From Limnohabitans lacus (GTDB taxonomy: Bacteria; Pseudomonadota; Gammaproteobacteria; Burkholderiales; Burkholderiaceae_C): DNA of 64,000 bases. Made by a program: the position numbers and the translations under genes. Location: the NCBI RefSeq assembly GCF_030053395.1, contig NZ_JASGBH010000007.1, positions 1 to 64,000 on the forward strand. Direction: 5' to 3'. The notes under the pieces are model-generated. The model was not told the origin of the DNA, did no database searches, and saw only the letters and a list, made by a program, of their open reading frames with translations. Positions 9,350 through 19,475 of the stretch are shown piece after piece (within the stretch, counting starts at the first letter, position 1; every line of letters begins with the position of its first letter).

Positions 9350-11157
9350 CAATCTTCCACCTGCAAAATCGCCAAGAACGCCTCTTGGGGCACCTCGACC
9401 GAGCCAATCTGTTTCATCCGCTTTTTACCCGCTTTTTGTTTTTCGAGCAGTTTGCGTTTGCGGGTGATGTCGCCACCGTAGCACTTGGCCAACACGTTCT
9501 TGCGCAAGGCCTTGATGGTTTCACGGGCAATGATGTTGGCGCCAATGGCCGCCTGGATGGCCACGTCGAACATCTGGCGGGAAATGATCTCGCGCATCTT
9601 GGCCGCCACGGCGCGACCGCGGTACTGCGCCTGGGTGCGGTGCACGATGATGGACAGCGCATCGACCTTTTCGCCGTTGAGCATGATGTCGACTTTGACC
9701 ACGTCCGACGCACGGTATTCCTTGAACTCGTAGTCCATGGAGGCATAACCTCGGCTGACCGATTTGAGCTTGTCAAAAAAGTCGAGCACGATCTCGCCCA
9801 ATGGCATCTCGTAGGTCAACATCACTTGCCGGCCGTGGTAGGCCATGTTCATCTGAACGCCGCGCTTGAGGTTGGCCAGCGTCATGACGGGGCCCACATA
9901 GTCTTGCGGCATGTACAGGTGCACCGTCACGATGGGCTCGCGGATCTCTTGCAGCTTGCCCTGATCGGGCATCTTGGAGGGGTTTTCCACCATGATGACT
10001 TCACCGTCGCCTTTGACCACTTCATAGACCACGCTGGGTGCGGTGGTGATCAGGTCTTGGTCGAACTCGCGCTCCAGACGCTCTTGCACGATTTCCATGT
10101 GCAGCAAACCGAGGAAGCCGCAACGAAAGCCAAAACCCAGCGCTTGCGACACTTCAGGTTCGTAGTGCAGCGAGGCGTCGTTGAGCTTGAGCTTTTCGAG
10201 GGCGTCGCGCAAGGCGTCGTACTGGTTGGCTTCGGTCGGGTACAAACCGGCAAACACCTGCGGCTGGATTTCCTTGAAACCAGGCAAAGCTTCAGTGGCG
10301 GGGCCCATGTTGTTGGGCAGCTTTTTCTCCAGCGTCACGGTGTCGCCCACTTTGGCGGCCTGCAACTCCTTGATGCCCGCGATGATGTAGCCCACCTCAC
10401 CGGCCTTGAGCGCGTCGCGTGGCTGGTTGGCGGGGGTGAACACACCCAGGCTGCCCGCTTCATAGACAGCATTGCTGGCCATCATGCGGATGCGTTCGTT
10501 TTTGAGCAGCTGGCCGTCCACCACGCGCACCAACATGACCACACCGACGTAGCTGTCAAACCAGCTGTCGATGATCATCGCCCGCAAAGGCGCGTCAGGG
10601 TTGCCTGTGGGCGCAGGCACCTTGGCCACGATGGCTTCTAAGATTTCATCAATGCCCATGCCGGTCTTGGCCGAGCAAGGAATCGCGTCTGTCGCATCGA
10701 TGCCGATCACATCTTCCACTTCTGCTCGCGCGTTGTCAGGATCGGCGTTGGGCAAATCCATCTTGTTGAGCACCGGCACCACTTCCACGCCCAAATCGAG
10801 TGCGGTGTAGCAGTTGGCCACGGTCTGCGCTTCCACGCCTTGACTGGCATCGACCACCAACAAAGCACCTTCACAGGCCGACAGCGAGCGCGACACTTCA
10901 TAAGAGAAGTCCACGTGTCCAGGCGTGTCGATCAGATTGAGGTTGTAGATCTGGCCATCTTTGGCTTTGTATTGCAGCGCAGCGGTTTGGGCCTTGATGG
11001 TGATGCCGCGCTCTTTCTCGATGTCCATCGAGTCAAGCACCTGGGCTTCCATGTCACGCGCTTCCAAACCTCCGCAACGCTGAATCAAGCGATCGGCCAG
11101 CGTGGATTTGCCGTGGTCAATGTGCGCAATGATCGAAAAATTTCTGATGTGATTCAT
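9349..11157 (-). CDS. lepA: Elongation factor 4 (LepA)
   Basis: 602 residues from the ATG at 11157. LepA is a translational GTPase that acts on the ribosome. The G domain carries [22 protein letters not shown] and NKMDLP. The C-terminal LepA-specific domain is present ([20 protein letters not shown]). It heads the lepA-lepB-rnc-era-recO-pdxJ-acpS-nagZ run. A terminator-like hairpin lies only about 50 bp upstream of the start. Confidence 0.96.
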   Translation of the reverse strand: MNHIRNFSIIAHIDHGKSTLADRLIQRCGGLEARDMEAQVLDSMDIEKERGITIKAQTAALQYKAKDGQIYNLNLIDTPGHVDFSYEVSRSLSACEGALLVVDASQGVEAQTVANCYTALDLGVEVVPVLNKMDLPNADPDNARAEVEDVIGIDATDAIPCSAKTGMGIDEILEAIVAKVPAPTGNPDAPLRAMIIDSWFDSYVGVVMLVRVVDGQLLKNERIRMMASNAVYEAGSLGVFTPANQPRDALKAGEVGYIIAGIKELQAAKVGDTVTLEKKLPNNMGPATEALPGFKEIQPQVFAGLYPTEANQYDALRDALEKLKLNDASLHYEPEVSQALGFGFRCGFLGLLHMEIVQERLEREFDQDLITTAPSVVYEVVKGDGEVIMVENPSKMPDQGKLQEIREPIVTVHLYMPQDYVGPVMTLANLKRGVQMNMAYHGRQVMLTYEMPLGEIVLDFFDKLKSVSRGYASMDYEFKEYRASDVVKVDIMLNGEKVDALSIIVHRTQAQYRGRAVAAKMREIISRQMFDVAIQAAIGANIIARETIKALRKNVLAKCYGGDITRKRKLLEKQKAGKKRMKQIGSVEVPQEAFLAILQVED

Positions 11158-11194
11158 CAACGAAGGTCTGCAAGTAGGTGTGGATCAATGATCC

Positions 11195-11233
11195 GAAAAA
11201 GAAAAAAGGGCGCGTCTTTTGAATGACGCGCCC
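11195..11233 (-). terminator. Intrinsic terminator upstream of lepA
   Basis: GGGCGCGTC (11208-11216) pairs perfectly with GACGCGCCC (11225-11233) around an 8-nt loop. On the minus strand the hairpin is followed by TTTTTTCTTTTT. It lies about 50 bp before lepA and over 400 bp after degP. Confidence 0.7.
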
Positions 11234-11267
11234 TGAACCAACAATCTATGGCAACTGCGATAGTTGG
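11197..11267 (-). ncRNA. Candidate small RNA or lepA leader RNA
   Basis: On the minus strand a TACAAT -10-like hexamer (11279-11274) is preceded by TTGCGA at a 15-bp spacing, slightly short. A start near 11267 would give a transcript of about 70 nt ending at the hairpin 11233-11208 and its T-rich tract. It could be a separate small RNA or an attenuated leader of lepA. This is inference from sequence signals only. Confidence 0.3.
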
Positions 11268-11652
11268 GACTTCATTGTAGGCAAATTGCCTGGTTCGCAA
11301 AGCCCCCAAATCGCTTCAGACCGGTCGTTGCTGCTGTGCAACATGAAAATTATCCACAACTTATGCACAAGCCATCGAATATTTCATGGAACAACTTGTG
11401 GAAGGTCTGTGAATCAACGGTGGATTCATCCGGTGAATCTCGCATCGTGAATTCGTACCTGTCTGATATGCCATGAATTCATGGTCAAGACGTCTGATTT
11501 TATCCAAATTCGTTATGAGAACCCATAGAAGTTAGCGTTCGCCCACATGCAAAGATTGACATCCATGGTCGAAAAAAATATTTCTATCCCCCCTGAACCC
11601 GGTGGAAATAACCCAGCAAAGCCGCGGGGCTCTTGACAATCACCGCGCCCAT

Positions 11653-13125
11653 TCATTTGGCAGGTCGGATCAAGACGTACTGAGCGGCATCGCCCCGGCG
11701 GATCAACAAGCTCACCGGACGGCTTTTGTCGAGCTTGGCCACCACCGACTCGAACTCCTTGACATTGACCACTTCCATATTGGCCACGGCCAGGATGAGG
11801 TCGCCCTCTTGAATTCCCGCTCGCGCTGCGGCATCACTGGCACTGTCGACCACCACACCCCCGCGCACCCGCGCCTCTTTTTTCTGGGCGGCGCTCAGGT
11901 CACTGACCACCAACCCGAAACTGGAAGCTTTCGTCGGAGCGGATTTTTTCTCAGTGACAGGGGCCTCGGCCTTTTCCGCTTCGATTTCGGCCACCGTGAT
12001 GCTCAGCTCCTTGCTGGCACCGCGGCGAAACACCGTGATCGGCGCGCGTGTGCCCGGCTTGGTGTTGCCCACCCAGCGCGGCAGGTCCGACATTTTTTCG
12101 ATCGTTTTGCCGTCGAACCTGGTGATGATGTCGCCCGCCTCAATGCCCGCCTTGTCGGCAGGGGCACCCTCTTCCACGCCGCGCACCAAGGCACCCTGTG
12201 CTTTACCCAAGCCAATCGACTCGGCCACCTCTTTGGTCACCGGTGCAATCTGCACACCGATGCGGCTGCGGGTCACACGGCCTGTTGCCCGCAGTTGATC
12301 GCTCACGCGAATGGCTTCATCCATCGGAATGGCAAAGGAAATGCCCATGAACCCACCCGAGCGGGAATAGATCTGGCTGTTGATGCCCACCACTTCACCG
12401 CGCATGTTGATCAATGGGCCGCCTGAGTTGCCAGGGTTGATCGCCACATCGGTCTGAATGAAGGGCAGGTACTCGCCCGTGTCACGCTGCTTGGCGCTCA
12501 CGATGCCGGCCGTCACCGAGTTTTCAAGCCCAAATGGTGACCCGATGGCCATGACCCACTCGCCCACTTTGAGGCGACTGACATCGCCCACTTTGACGGC
12601 CGGCAAACCCGTCGCCTGAATTTTGACCACTGCGACATCGGTGCGTTTGTCCGCCCCAACGATGCGGGCCTTGAATTCGCGCTTGTCGGTCAGCGTCACC
12701 ATCACTTCATCAGCGCCATCGACGACATGGGCATTGGTCATGATGAAACCATCCGAACTCAGGATAAAACCCGAGCCTACACCGCGAGGTTGTGCTTCTT
12801 CAGGCGATTGTTGGCGATTGGGCCGGGGTGACTGGCGCGGCACATTGGGCATGGGGGTGCCAAAAAAGCGCCTGAACAACTCCTGCATTTCTTCGTCTGG
12901 ACCTCCAGCGCCTGCCGCATTGGTGCGCACCTTTTCCAAGGTCCTTATGTTCACCACCGATGGACCCACCTGCTCCACCAACTCTGTGAAATCGGGCAGG
13001 CCGCGCACCGCTGATGCGGCATTTTGAGCCCAGGCTGCTTGAGGCAAGCCAACACCAGCAGCTCCCCACAAGAGCAAAGCGCCCGACATGGCCAGTGCAT
13101 ATTTCTTCAATGCCATTTTCAACAT
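11653..13125 (-). CDS. degP: Periplasmic serine protease DegP/MucD (Do family)
   Basis: 490 residues from the ATG at 13125, chosen because AAGGGA lies just upstream and a normal signal peptide follows (cleavage near AWA-Q34). The frame stays open to 13182. This envelope protease/chaperone degrades misfolded periplasmic proteins. The catalytic triad is H133 (TNAHVV), D163 (RTDVAVV) and S234 (GNSGGPL). Two PDZ domains follow (about 265-360 and 385-485). In Burkholderiales this gene normally closes the rpoE-rseA-rseB operon, but those genes are absent here. Confidence 0.93.
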   Translation of the reverse strand: MLKMALKKYALAMSGALLLWGAAGVGLPQAAWAQNAASAVRGLPDFTELVEQVGPSVVNIRTLEKVRTNAAGAGGPDEEMQELFRRFFGTPMPNVPRQSPRPNRQQSPEEAQPRGVGSGFILSSDGFIMTNAHVVDGADEVMVTLTDKREFKARIVGADKRTDVAVVKIQATGLPAVKVGDVSRLKVGEWVMAIGSPFGLENSVTAGIVSAKQRDTGEYLPFIQTDVAINPGNSGGPLINMRGEVVGINSQIYSRSGGFMGISFAIPMDEAIRVSDQLRATGRVTRSRIGVQIAPVTKEVAESIGLGKAQGALVRGVEEGAPADKAGIEAGDIITRFDGKTIEKMSDLPRWVGNTKPGTRAPITVFRRGASKELSITVAEIEAEKAEAPVTEKKSAPTKASSFGLVVSDLSAAQKKEARVRGGVVVDSASDAAARAGIQEGDLILAVANMEVVNVKEFESVVAKLDKSRPVSLLIRRGDAAQYVLIRPAK

Positions 13126-13178
13126 CGATTCATCCCTTGATTTGAAACCCTGCGCAGTGTTGCGCCCAGTGTGAAGAC

Positions 13179-13670
13179 TCATATTTTCAGCGGCGAAGCG
13201 CGCCTGAGCTCAGGTCTTGCATCGCCCATGGGGCGCGAATATACAGCGCAACGAAAACCATGCCAAGACAAGGGCATGGTGGCGCGATGGAGCAAAGCAA
13301 ACTGTCGGCGAAGGGGGGCTCTAACAGGGGCATTTAAACCTTGGCAAACCACAAAGAGGCTGTGCCCCGTGTCCAGCAACACGTGCACATGAACGGGGTG
13401 TTCATGGCGCTGAAGATCTTGCCAATGCCAGCCCTGACCATCCCAGAGCAGTTGACCTTCAGAAAGAAAATCGCGTTTCGCCAAGACCATGGCAGTGGTC
13501 ACCGAGATGAGCCAACACATCAGCGCCATGATCTCTAAAAAGCCCTTGTTCTGGCTGAGCTCTCGCCAAGCCAACAAAGCGACTGCGGACAGCACTGCCA
13601 AAAGCCAGCTCAAGCGCGCTCCCCAAACAAAACGCCCCACCGGGTAAACCACAGGCGGGGCGTTGTGCAT
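13179..13670 (-). CDS. Small membrane protein, YgfX-like
   Basis: 163 residues. Two hydrophobic segments (about residues 17-35 and 46-64) precede a soluble part with LLWDGQGWHW and a following beta-rich stretch, an arrangement resembling YgfX/CptA-type inner-membrane proteins. The assignment is tentative. It lies 24 nt after fabF, where relatives of this organism carry a hypothetical gene followed by rpoE. The degP frame follows directly. Confidence 0.6.
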   Translation of the reverse strand: MHNAPPVVYPVGRFVWGARLSWLLAVLSAVALLAWRELSQNKGFLEIMALMCWLISVTTAMVLAKRDFLSEGQLLWDGQGWHWQDLQRHEHPVHVHVLLDTGHSLFVVCQGLNAPVRAPLRRQFALLHRATMPLSWHGFRCAVYSRPMGDARPELRRASPLKI

Positions 13671-13694
13671 GGCGCGAACCTTGACTTGGACTCG

Positions 13695-14939
13695 TCAGAT
13701 GCGTTTGAACACCAGAGAGCCGTTGGTACCGCCGAAGCCGAAGTTGTTTTTCAGGGCCACGTCGATTTTCATGTCGCGCGCCGTGTTGGCGCAGTAGTCC
13801 AGATCGCACTCGGGATCGGGGTTGAGCAGGTTGATCGTTGGTGGCACTTTTTGATGGTGCAAAGCCAACACGGTGAACACGCTCTCAATACCGCCTGCAC
13901 CACCCAAAAGGTGACCGGTCATGGACTTGGTTGAGCTGACCACGGTTTTGTACGCATGATCGCCCAAAGCCGCCTTGATGGCATTGGTTTCGTTGATGTC
14001 ACCCAGCGGCGTGGAGGTGCCGTGAGCGTTGAGGTAATCGATCTGGTCGGCATTGACGCCGGCGTTGCGCATCGCATTGATCATGGCGCGGCGTGGGCCG
14101 TCCATGCTCGGCGCGGTCATGTGACCGGCGTCAGCGCTCATGCCATAACCACCCAGCTCGGCATAAATTTTGGCGCCGCGTGCTTTGGCGTGTTCGTACT
14201 CTTCGAGCACCATCACGCCAGCACCTTCGCCCAAGACAAAACCATCTCGGTCTTTGTCCCAAGGACGTGAAGCCGCTGTGGGGTCGTCATTGCGTGTCGA
14301 CAAGGCCCGCATGGCGGCAAAACCACCGACACCTAAGGGCGAAACGCAAGCTTCGGAGCCACCCGCAATCATCACATCCGCGTCGCCGTATTCGATCAAA
14401 CGACCGGCTTCGCCAATGCTGTGCAAGCCTGTGGTGCATGCGGTCACAACGGCCAAATTGGGGCCTTTGAAACCACTGCGCATCGAGACATGACCTGAAA
14501 TCATGTTGATGATCGAGGCTGGCACGAAAAATGGAGAAATTCGACGCGCGCCGCGCGCTGTGTATTCGGTGTGGGTGTCTTCGATCAGCGGCAAGCCGCC
14601 GATGCCCGAACCAATCACCACACCAATGCGGCAGGCCTCGTCTTCCGTCAGGGCTTCGCCTGTCAGCAGACCGGCGTCTTGGATCGCCTGTGTTGCTGCA
14701 GCAATGCCGAAGTGGATAAAACGGTCCATCGTCCGAGCTTCTTTGCTCGAAATGTAGGACTCAAGATCAAAGTTCTTGACTTCACCCGCAAACTTGCAAG
14801 CTATGGCTGAAGCATCAAAACGTGTGATCGGGGCAATGCCGGACTGACCGGCAATGAGGCTGGACCATGCATCGGCGACCGTGTTGCCCACGGGGCTGAT
14901 GCATCCCAAACCCGTGACAACAACGCGGCGCCGGGTCAT
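13695..14939 (-). CDS. fabF: Beta-ketoacyl-ACP synthase II
   Basis: 414 residues, usual length. FabF condenses malonyl-ACP with acyl-ACP in chain elongation and prefers longer and unsaturated chains. The active-site cysteine is C178 in [11 protein letters not shown], and the two histidines sit in [11 protein letters not shown] and [11 protein letters not shown]. It starts 6 nt after acpP, the standard order in proteobacteria. Confidence 0.96.
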   Translation of the reverse strand: MTRRRVVVTGLGCISPVGNTVADAWSSLIAGQSGIAPITRFDASAIACKFAGEVKNFDLESYISSKEARTMDRFIHFGIAAATQAIQDAGLLTGEALTEDEACRIGVVIGSGIGGLPLIEDTHTEYTARGARRISPFFVPASIINMISGHVSMRSGFKGPNLAVVTACTTGLHSIGEAGRLIEYGDADVMIAGGSEACVSPLGVGGFAAMRALSTRNDDPTAASRPWDKDRDGFVLGEGAGVMVLEEYEHAKARGAKIYAELGGYGMSADAGHMTAPSMDGPRRAMINAMRNAGVNADQIDYLNAHGTSTPLGDINETNAIKAALGDHAYKTVVSSTKSMTGHLLGGAGGIESVFTVLALHHQKVPPTINLLNPDPECDLDYCANTARDMKIDVALKNNFGFGGTNGSLVFKRI

Positions 14940-14945
14940 CGTCGA

Positions 14946-15245
<300 letters not shown>

Positions 15246-15989
15246 TCAGGCCATGAACATGCCACCATTGACATGCAATTCTTGACCTGTGACATAGCCC
15301 GCGTGCGTTCCGGCCAGGTACGCGACCGCGTGGGCGATGTCTTCAGGCTTGCCCAAATGGCCCAGAGGAATCTGGCCCAGCAAGGCTTTTTGTTGTTCTT
15401 CGGGCAAGCTCGCGGTCATGTCGGTCTCAATGAAACCAGGGGCCACGCAGTTCACGGTGATGTTGCGACTGCCCAACTCGCGTGCCAGCGCACGGGTCAT
15501 GCCCGCCACACCGGCCTTGGCAGCGGCGTAGTTGGCCTGGCCGGGGTTGCCGGAGGCGCCCACCACGCTGGTGATGCTGATGATGCGGCCATAGCGCTGC
15601 TTCATCATGGGACGGATCACCGCGCGGCTCATGCGAAAGACTGCCTTGAGGTTGGTGTCGAGCACCGCATCCCAATCATCGTCTTTCATGCGCATGGCCA
15701 AGGTGTCGCGGGTGATGCCCGCGTTGTTGACCAGCACTTGCAGGCCGCCGTGCTCTTTGACGATGGCATCGATCAGGGCTTCGCCAGCGGCCGCGTCATT
15801 GACATTCAAGTTCGCACCGCGACTGCCGGGGAAGGCCGACAGGGCCTGGCTGATCTTGGCAGCACCGTCATCGCTGGTGGCGGTGCCAATGACCACAAAA
15901 CCTTGTTGCGCCAGATGCAAGGCAATAGATGCCCCAATGCCGCGCGATGCACCGGTGACCAGTGCAATTTGTTTTTGGGCTTCGCTCAT
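15246..15989 (-). CDS. fabG: 3-oxoacyl-ACP reductase
   Basis: 247 residues, short-chain dehydrogenase. It reduces 3-ketoacyl-ACP with NADPH. Visible are the nucleotide-binding TGASRGIG, the NNAG motif, the catalytic Ser region (ISITSVVG) and the YxxxK motif (YAAAK). The C-terminal GQELHVNGGMFM is typical. It overlaps fabD by ATGA. Confidence 0.96.
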   Translation of the reverse strand: MSEAQKQIALVTGASRGIGASIALHLAQQGFVVIGTATSDDGAAKISQALSAFPGSRGANLNVNDAAAGEALIDAIVKEHGGLQVLVNNAGITRDTLAMRMKDDDWDAVLDTNLKAVFRMSRAVIRPMMKQRYGRIISITSVVGASGNPGQANYAAAKAGVAGMTRALARELGSRNITVNCVAPGFIETDMTASLPEEQQKALLGQIPLGHLGKPEDIAHAVAYLAGTHAGYVTGQELHVNGGMFMA

Positions 15990-16936
15990 GCCAGCAATCC
16001 TTTGATTTCAGACAGGGTGGCGGGGTCGTACAAGGCCACGCCATTCAATTCAGCATCGATCCGCTTGGTCATGCCCGCCAGCACCTTGCCGGGGCCGCAT
16101 TCGACCAGGGTGCTCACGCCACGGGCCTTGATGGCCTGCACGCACTCGACCCAGCGAACGGGGCCAAAAGCCTGACGGTACAGCGCGTCGCGGATGCGGT
16201 CGGCATCGGATTCGATGGCCACATCGATGTTGTTGAGCACCGGAATCTGGGGCACACCCAAAGTCAGTGTGGCGAGCTTCTCACGCAGCTTTTCGGCTGC
16301 CGGCTTCATCAGGCTCGAATGGAAAGGTGCCGACACGGGCAAGAGCAGTGCACGCTTGGCGCCCATGCTTTTGAGCACTTCGCAGGCTTTATCGACTGCA
16401 GCCTTGCTGCCCGCGATCACGGTTTGCGCTGCATCGTTGAAATTCACGGCTTCCACGACTTCAACGCTGTCTGCGGCAAATGTGGCTTGGGCTTGTTTAC
16501 AGCCCTCAATGACTTTGTCGGAAGCCAGGCCCAAAATCGCGGCCATCGCGCCCACGCCCACGGGCACGGCTTCTTGCATGGCGGCAGCGCGCAGGCGCAC
16601 CAGGGGAGCGGCTTGCGTCAAAGTCAACACACCGGAAGCCACCAAGGCGCTGTATTCACCCAAGGAGTGACCCGCCACCACGGAAGGCTTGGCGCCGCCC
16701 TCGGCCAGCCAGGCACGGTAAGCAGCAACGGCCGACACCAACATCACGGGCTGGGTGTTGGTGGTCATGGCCAGCGCTTCTTTGGGACCTTCATGGATCA
16801 ATTTGGCCACGTCTTCGCCCAGTGCGTCCGAGGCTTCTTTCAGGGTTTCGAGCACCACGGGATGATCACCCCAAGCGTCCAGCATGCCCACAGATTGCGA
16901 GCCCTGGCCGGGAAAAACAAAAGCAAATGTTGTCAT
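15986..16936 (-). CDS. fabD: Malonyl-CoA:ACP transacylase
   Basis: 316 residues from the ATG at 16936; a TTG two codons upstream is less likely. FabD loads malonyl groups onto ACP. Motifs are FVFPGQGSQSVGM at the N-terminus, GHSLGEY with nucleophile S91, and SAPFHSSLM holding the catalytic His. It lies 68 nt after fabH, a slightly larger gap than the others in this operon. Confidence 0.95.
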   Translation of the reverse strand: MTTFAFVFPGQGSQSVGMLDAWGDHPVVLETLKEASDALGEDVAKLIHEGPKEALAMTTNTQPVMLVSAVAAYRAWLAEGGAKPSVVAGHSLGEYSALVASGVLTLTQAAPLVRLRAAAMQEAVPVGVGAMAAILGLASDKVIEGCKQAQATFAADSVEVVEAVNFNDAAQTVIAGSKAAVDKACEVLKSMGAKRALLLPVSAPFHSSLMKPAAEKLREKLATLTLGVPQIPVLNNIDVAIESDADRIRDALYRQAFGPVRWVECVQAIKARGVSTLVECGPGKVLAGMTKRIDAELNGVALYDPATLSEIKGLLA

Positions 16937-17004
16937 GTGCAAATTGGGTATCTGTAAAGAATCCGGGTGAGCGTGCCGAGCATCGCTGACCCGAGCCTGT
17001 CAAA

Positions 17005-17982
17005 TCAATAACGCAGGAGCACCGAGCCCCAAGTGAAGCCGCCACCCACGCCTTCGAGCATGAGGGTCTGACCGCGCTGGATGCGGCCATCGCGCACGGC
17101 GGTGTCCAGCGCCAGCGGGATCGAAGCGGCCGAGGTGTTGCCGTGCTGATCGACCGTCACCACCACCTTGTCGGTGCTCAGCTTGAGCTTTTTGGCGGTG
17201 CTTTGCATGATGCGGATGTTGGCCTGGTGAGGGATCAGCCAATCAATGTCGGCATCGGTCAGGTTGGCTTTGGCCAGACTGGCACGGGCGGTTTCTTCGA
17301 GCACGCCCACCGCCAGCTTGAAAACGGCCTGGCCGTCCATCTTGAGGACGGGGTCACCCAAAATGCTGCCCCGGTTGACGTGACCGGGCACGCACAGGAT
17401 GTCCTTGTGCTTGCCATCGGCATGCAAATCAGTGGCCAAAATGCCCGGCTTGTCGGAAGCTTCCAAAATGACCGCGCCTGCGCCGTCACCAAACAACACG
17501 CAGGTGGTGCGGTCCTTGAAGTCGAGGATGCGGCTGAACACCTCCGCGCCAATCACCAAGGCGCGCTTGGCCGAACCCGACTGGATCATCGAATCGGCAA
17601 TCGTCAGTGCGTAAATGAAGCCACTGCACACCGCTTGCACGTCAAATGCAGGACAGCCTGCGGTGCCCAGTTTGTGCTGGACCATGGTCGCCACCGAGGG
17701 GAACACCATGTCTGGCGTGGATGTGGCCACAATGATCAGGTCAAGCTCGTCGGCAGAAATGCCTGCGGCGGTCAAAGCCCTGCGCGCAGCTTCGGTTGCC
17801 AGATCGCTGCTTCCTTGGGCATCGGCAGCGAAGTGGCGGGCACGGATGCCCGTGCGCTCCACGATCCAATCGTCAGAGGTTTCAACACCTTGCTGCGCCA
17901 ACTCGGCAGCCAGGTCGGCGTTGGTCAGGCGTTTTTCGGGCAGGTAACTGCCCGTGCCCAAGATGCGGGAATAAATTCTCAT
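17005..17982 (-). CDS. fabH: Beta-ketoacyl-ACP synthase III
   Basis: 325 residues. FabH starts fatty-acid synthesis by condensing acetyl-CoA with malonyl-ACP. The catalytic Cys is C119 in [11 protein letters not shown], His is in HQANIRI, and Asn in GNTSAASIP. It overlaps the plsX stop by ATGA, giving tight coupling of phospholipid and fatty-acid initiation genes. Confidence 0.96.
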   Translation of the reverse strand: MRIYSRILGTGSYLPEKRLTNADLAAELAQQGVETSDDWIVERTGIRARHFAADAQGSSDLATEAARRALTAAGISADELDLIIVATSTPDMVFPSVATMVQHKLGTAGCPAFDVQAVCSGFIYALTIADSMIQSGSAKRALVIGAEVFSRILDFKDRTTCVLFGDGAGAVILEASDKPGILATDLHADGKHKDILCVPGHVNRGSILGDPVLKMDGQAVFKLAVGVLEETARASLAKANLTDADIDWLIPHQANIRIMQSTAKKLKLSTDKVVVTVDQHGNTSAASIPLALDTAVRDGRIQRGQTLMLEGVGGGFTWGSVLLRY

Positions 17983-19043
17983 GGTGTGGTGACCGCTGCT
18001 TCTGCCCGATCGGCTTGCGCCCCCATCAACAAGGGGGCGGCATGCGCGATGCGTTCACGAACGCGATCCAGCAATTGGTTTCGGGCTGCATCATAAGCCC
18101 GGTTCAAGGCTGTCTCAAAAGCAATCTCGTCGGCCGAGCCGTGGCTCTTGAACACCAGCCCGCGCAAGCCCAGCAAAGCCGCACCGTTGTAACGGCGATG
18201 ATCAACACGATTTTTAAATGCAGATAAGACTGGATAAGCCAAAATGGCTGCAATCTTCGTGAAGATATTGCGAGAAAACTCAGTTTTAAGGAAGCCACCG
18301 ATCATGGTGGCCAAGCCTTCGCTGGCCTTCAGGGCCACATTACCGACAAAGCCGTCACAGATGACGATGTCGACCGTGCCTTTGAAAATATCGTTGCCTT
18401 CCACGTTCCCGTGGAAGTTCAAATCACCCGCATTGCCTGCAGATCGCAACAATTCGCCAGTTTTTTTGATGATTTCATTGCCCTTAATGGCTTCTTCACC
18501 GATGTTGAGCAAACCCACCGTGGGGTTTTGCTTGTCCTGCAGGACGGAAACCAAGGCCGAACCCATCACCGCAAACTGCAGCAAGTGCTCTGGTGTGCAG
18601 TCCACATTGGCCCCCAGGTCGAGCATGGTGGTCCCGCCACCTTTGAAGTTGGGCATTTGGCCTGCAATGGCTGGGCGGTCAATGCCGTCCATGGTCTTGA
18701 GCACATAACGGGCAATGGCCATCAAAGCGCCCGTGTTGCCTGCCGAGACGGCAGCACCCGCCTTGCCATCGCGCACCTGCTCGATGGCGATGCGCATGGA
18801 GGAGTCTTTTTTCTTGCGCAGTGCAATTTCCAGCGGATCGTCCATCTCCACCACTTCGGTGGCGGGCACCACATGGGCGCGAGGATCCGACAAAGCACTC
18901 AAGGCCTCCGGACGCCCCACCAAAAGCAAATGGGCATCGGGATGTGTCAACAGGAAGCGTCGGCATGCAGCCAGCGTGACGCGCGGACCGTGGTCACCGC
19001 CCATGCAATCGACTGCCACAGTGATCGGGGTAGGCGAGGTCAT
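17979..19043 (-). CDS. plsX: Phosphate acyltransferase PlsX
   Basis: 354 residues. PlsX makes acyl-phosphate from acyl-ACP for phospholipid synthesis. Motifs include [10 protein letters not shown] at the N-terminus, [10 protein letters not shown], and [14 protein letters not shown]. It follows rpmF after a terminator-like hairpin, so part of its expression may depend on read-through or its own promoter. Confidence 0.95.
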   Translation of the reverse strand: MTSPTPITVAVDCMGGDHGPRVTLAACRRFLLTHPDAHLLLVGRPEALSALSDPRAHVVPATEVVEMDDPLEIALRKKKDSSMRIAIEQVRDGKAGAAVSAGNTGALMAIARYVLKTMDGIDRPAIAGQMPNFKGGGTTMLDLGANVDCTPEHLLQFAVMGSALVSVLQDKQNPTVGLLNIGEEAIKGNEIIKKTGELLRSAGNAGDLNFHGNVEGNDIFKGTVDIVICDGFVGNVALKASEGLATMIGGFLKTEFSRNIFTKIAAILAYPVLSAFKNRVDHRRYNGAALLGLRGLVFKSHGSADEIAFETALNRAYDAARNQLLDRVRERIAHAAPLLMGAQADRAEAAVTTP

Positions 19044-19084
19044 GGCATCCTTGAGCTCAAAACAGAAATAAACAAATCAAAGAC

Positions 19085-19128
19085 CACAAAAACAAAAGCC
19101 CGATGCTACTTTAAAAGTAGCGCCGGGC
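19085..19128 (-). terminator. Intrinsic terminator between rpmF and plsX
   Basis: GCTACTT (19105-19111) pairs with AAGTAGC (19115-19121), extended by outer GCCCG (19098-19102) with CGGGC (19124-19128). On the minus strand it is followed by TTTTGTTTTTGTG. It would separate abundant rpmF mRNA from the fab genes. Confidence 0.65.
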
Positions 19129-19154
19129 CTCTGGAGGCTGAGGGCTGACGCCGA

Positions 19155-19337
19155 TCAGGCTTCGGATTTGTTTTTCAGCACCTGACGGCCACGGTAGAAA
19201 CCGTTGGGGCTGACGTGGTGACGCAGGTGGGTTTCGCCGGTGGTGGGTTCCACAGCGATGCCAGGCACGTTCAGTGCATTGTGCGAACGGTGCATACCGC
19301 GCTTGGAGGGCGATTTTTTGTTTTGCTGAACAGCCAT
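19155..19337 (-). CDS. rpmF: 50S ribosomal protein L32
   Basis: 60 residues with the conserved [20 protein letters not shown] start and [14 protein letters not shown] core. No cysteine zinc ribbon, as usual in betaproteobacteria. The yceD-rpmF-plsX order is conserved across proteobacteria. Confidence 0.97.
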   Translation of the reverse strand: MAVQQNKKSPSKRGMHRSHNALNVPGIAVEPTTGETHLRHHVSPNGFYRGRQVLKNKSEA

Positions 19338-19475
19338 GATGGCTCCTTGGAAGCTTGGAGGCCGCGCAAATACAACGCAGCTTCTGGTTGATGAGAGTGG
19401 TCACCCAGCAAAGAACTGAGCGAAGCCATCGATTATAGCCTAAGCCAGAGCCGCTGAACAGACCCGAGCAAAAGA

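Larger units (their letters stand above)
11161..11652. other. Intergenic region between degP and lepA
   Basis: This 490-bp gap has no convincing protein gene on either strand. It holds the terminator-type hairpin (11208-11233), a TACAAT hexamer on the minus strand (11274-11279), two DnaA-box-like 9-mers (11350-11369), and AT-richer DNA with several short imperfect repeats of GAATTC/GTGAATC type at about 11410-11480. The lepA promoter should lie here. Confidence 0.6.

Noticed and set aside
11350-11480. Replication origin
   Set aside because: Two DnaA-like boxes only, no AT-rich 13-mers cluster and no dnaA, dnaN, gidA or rpmH nearby.
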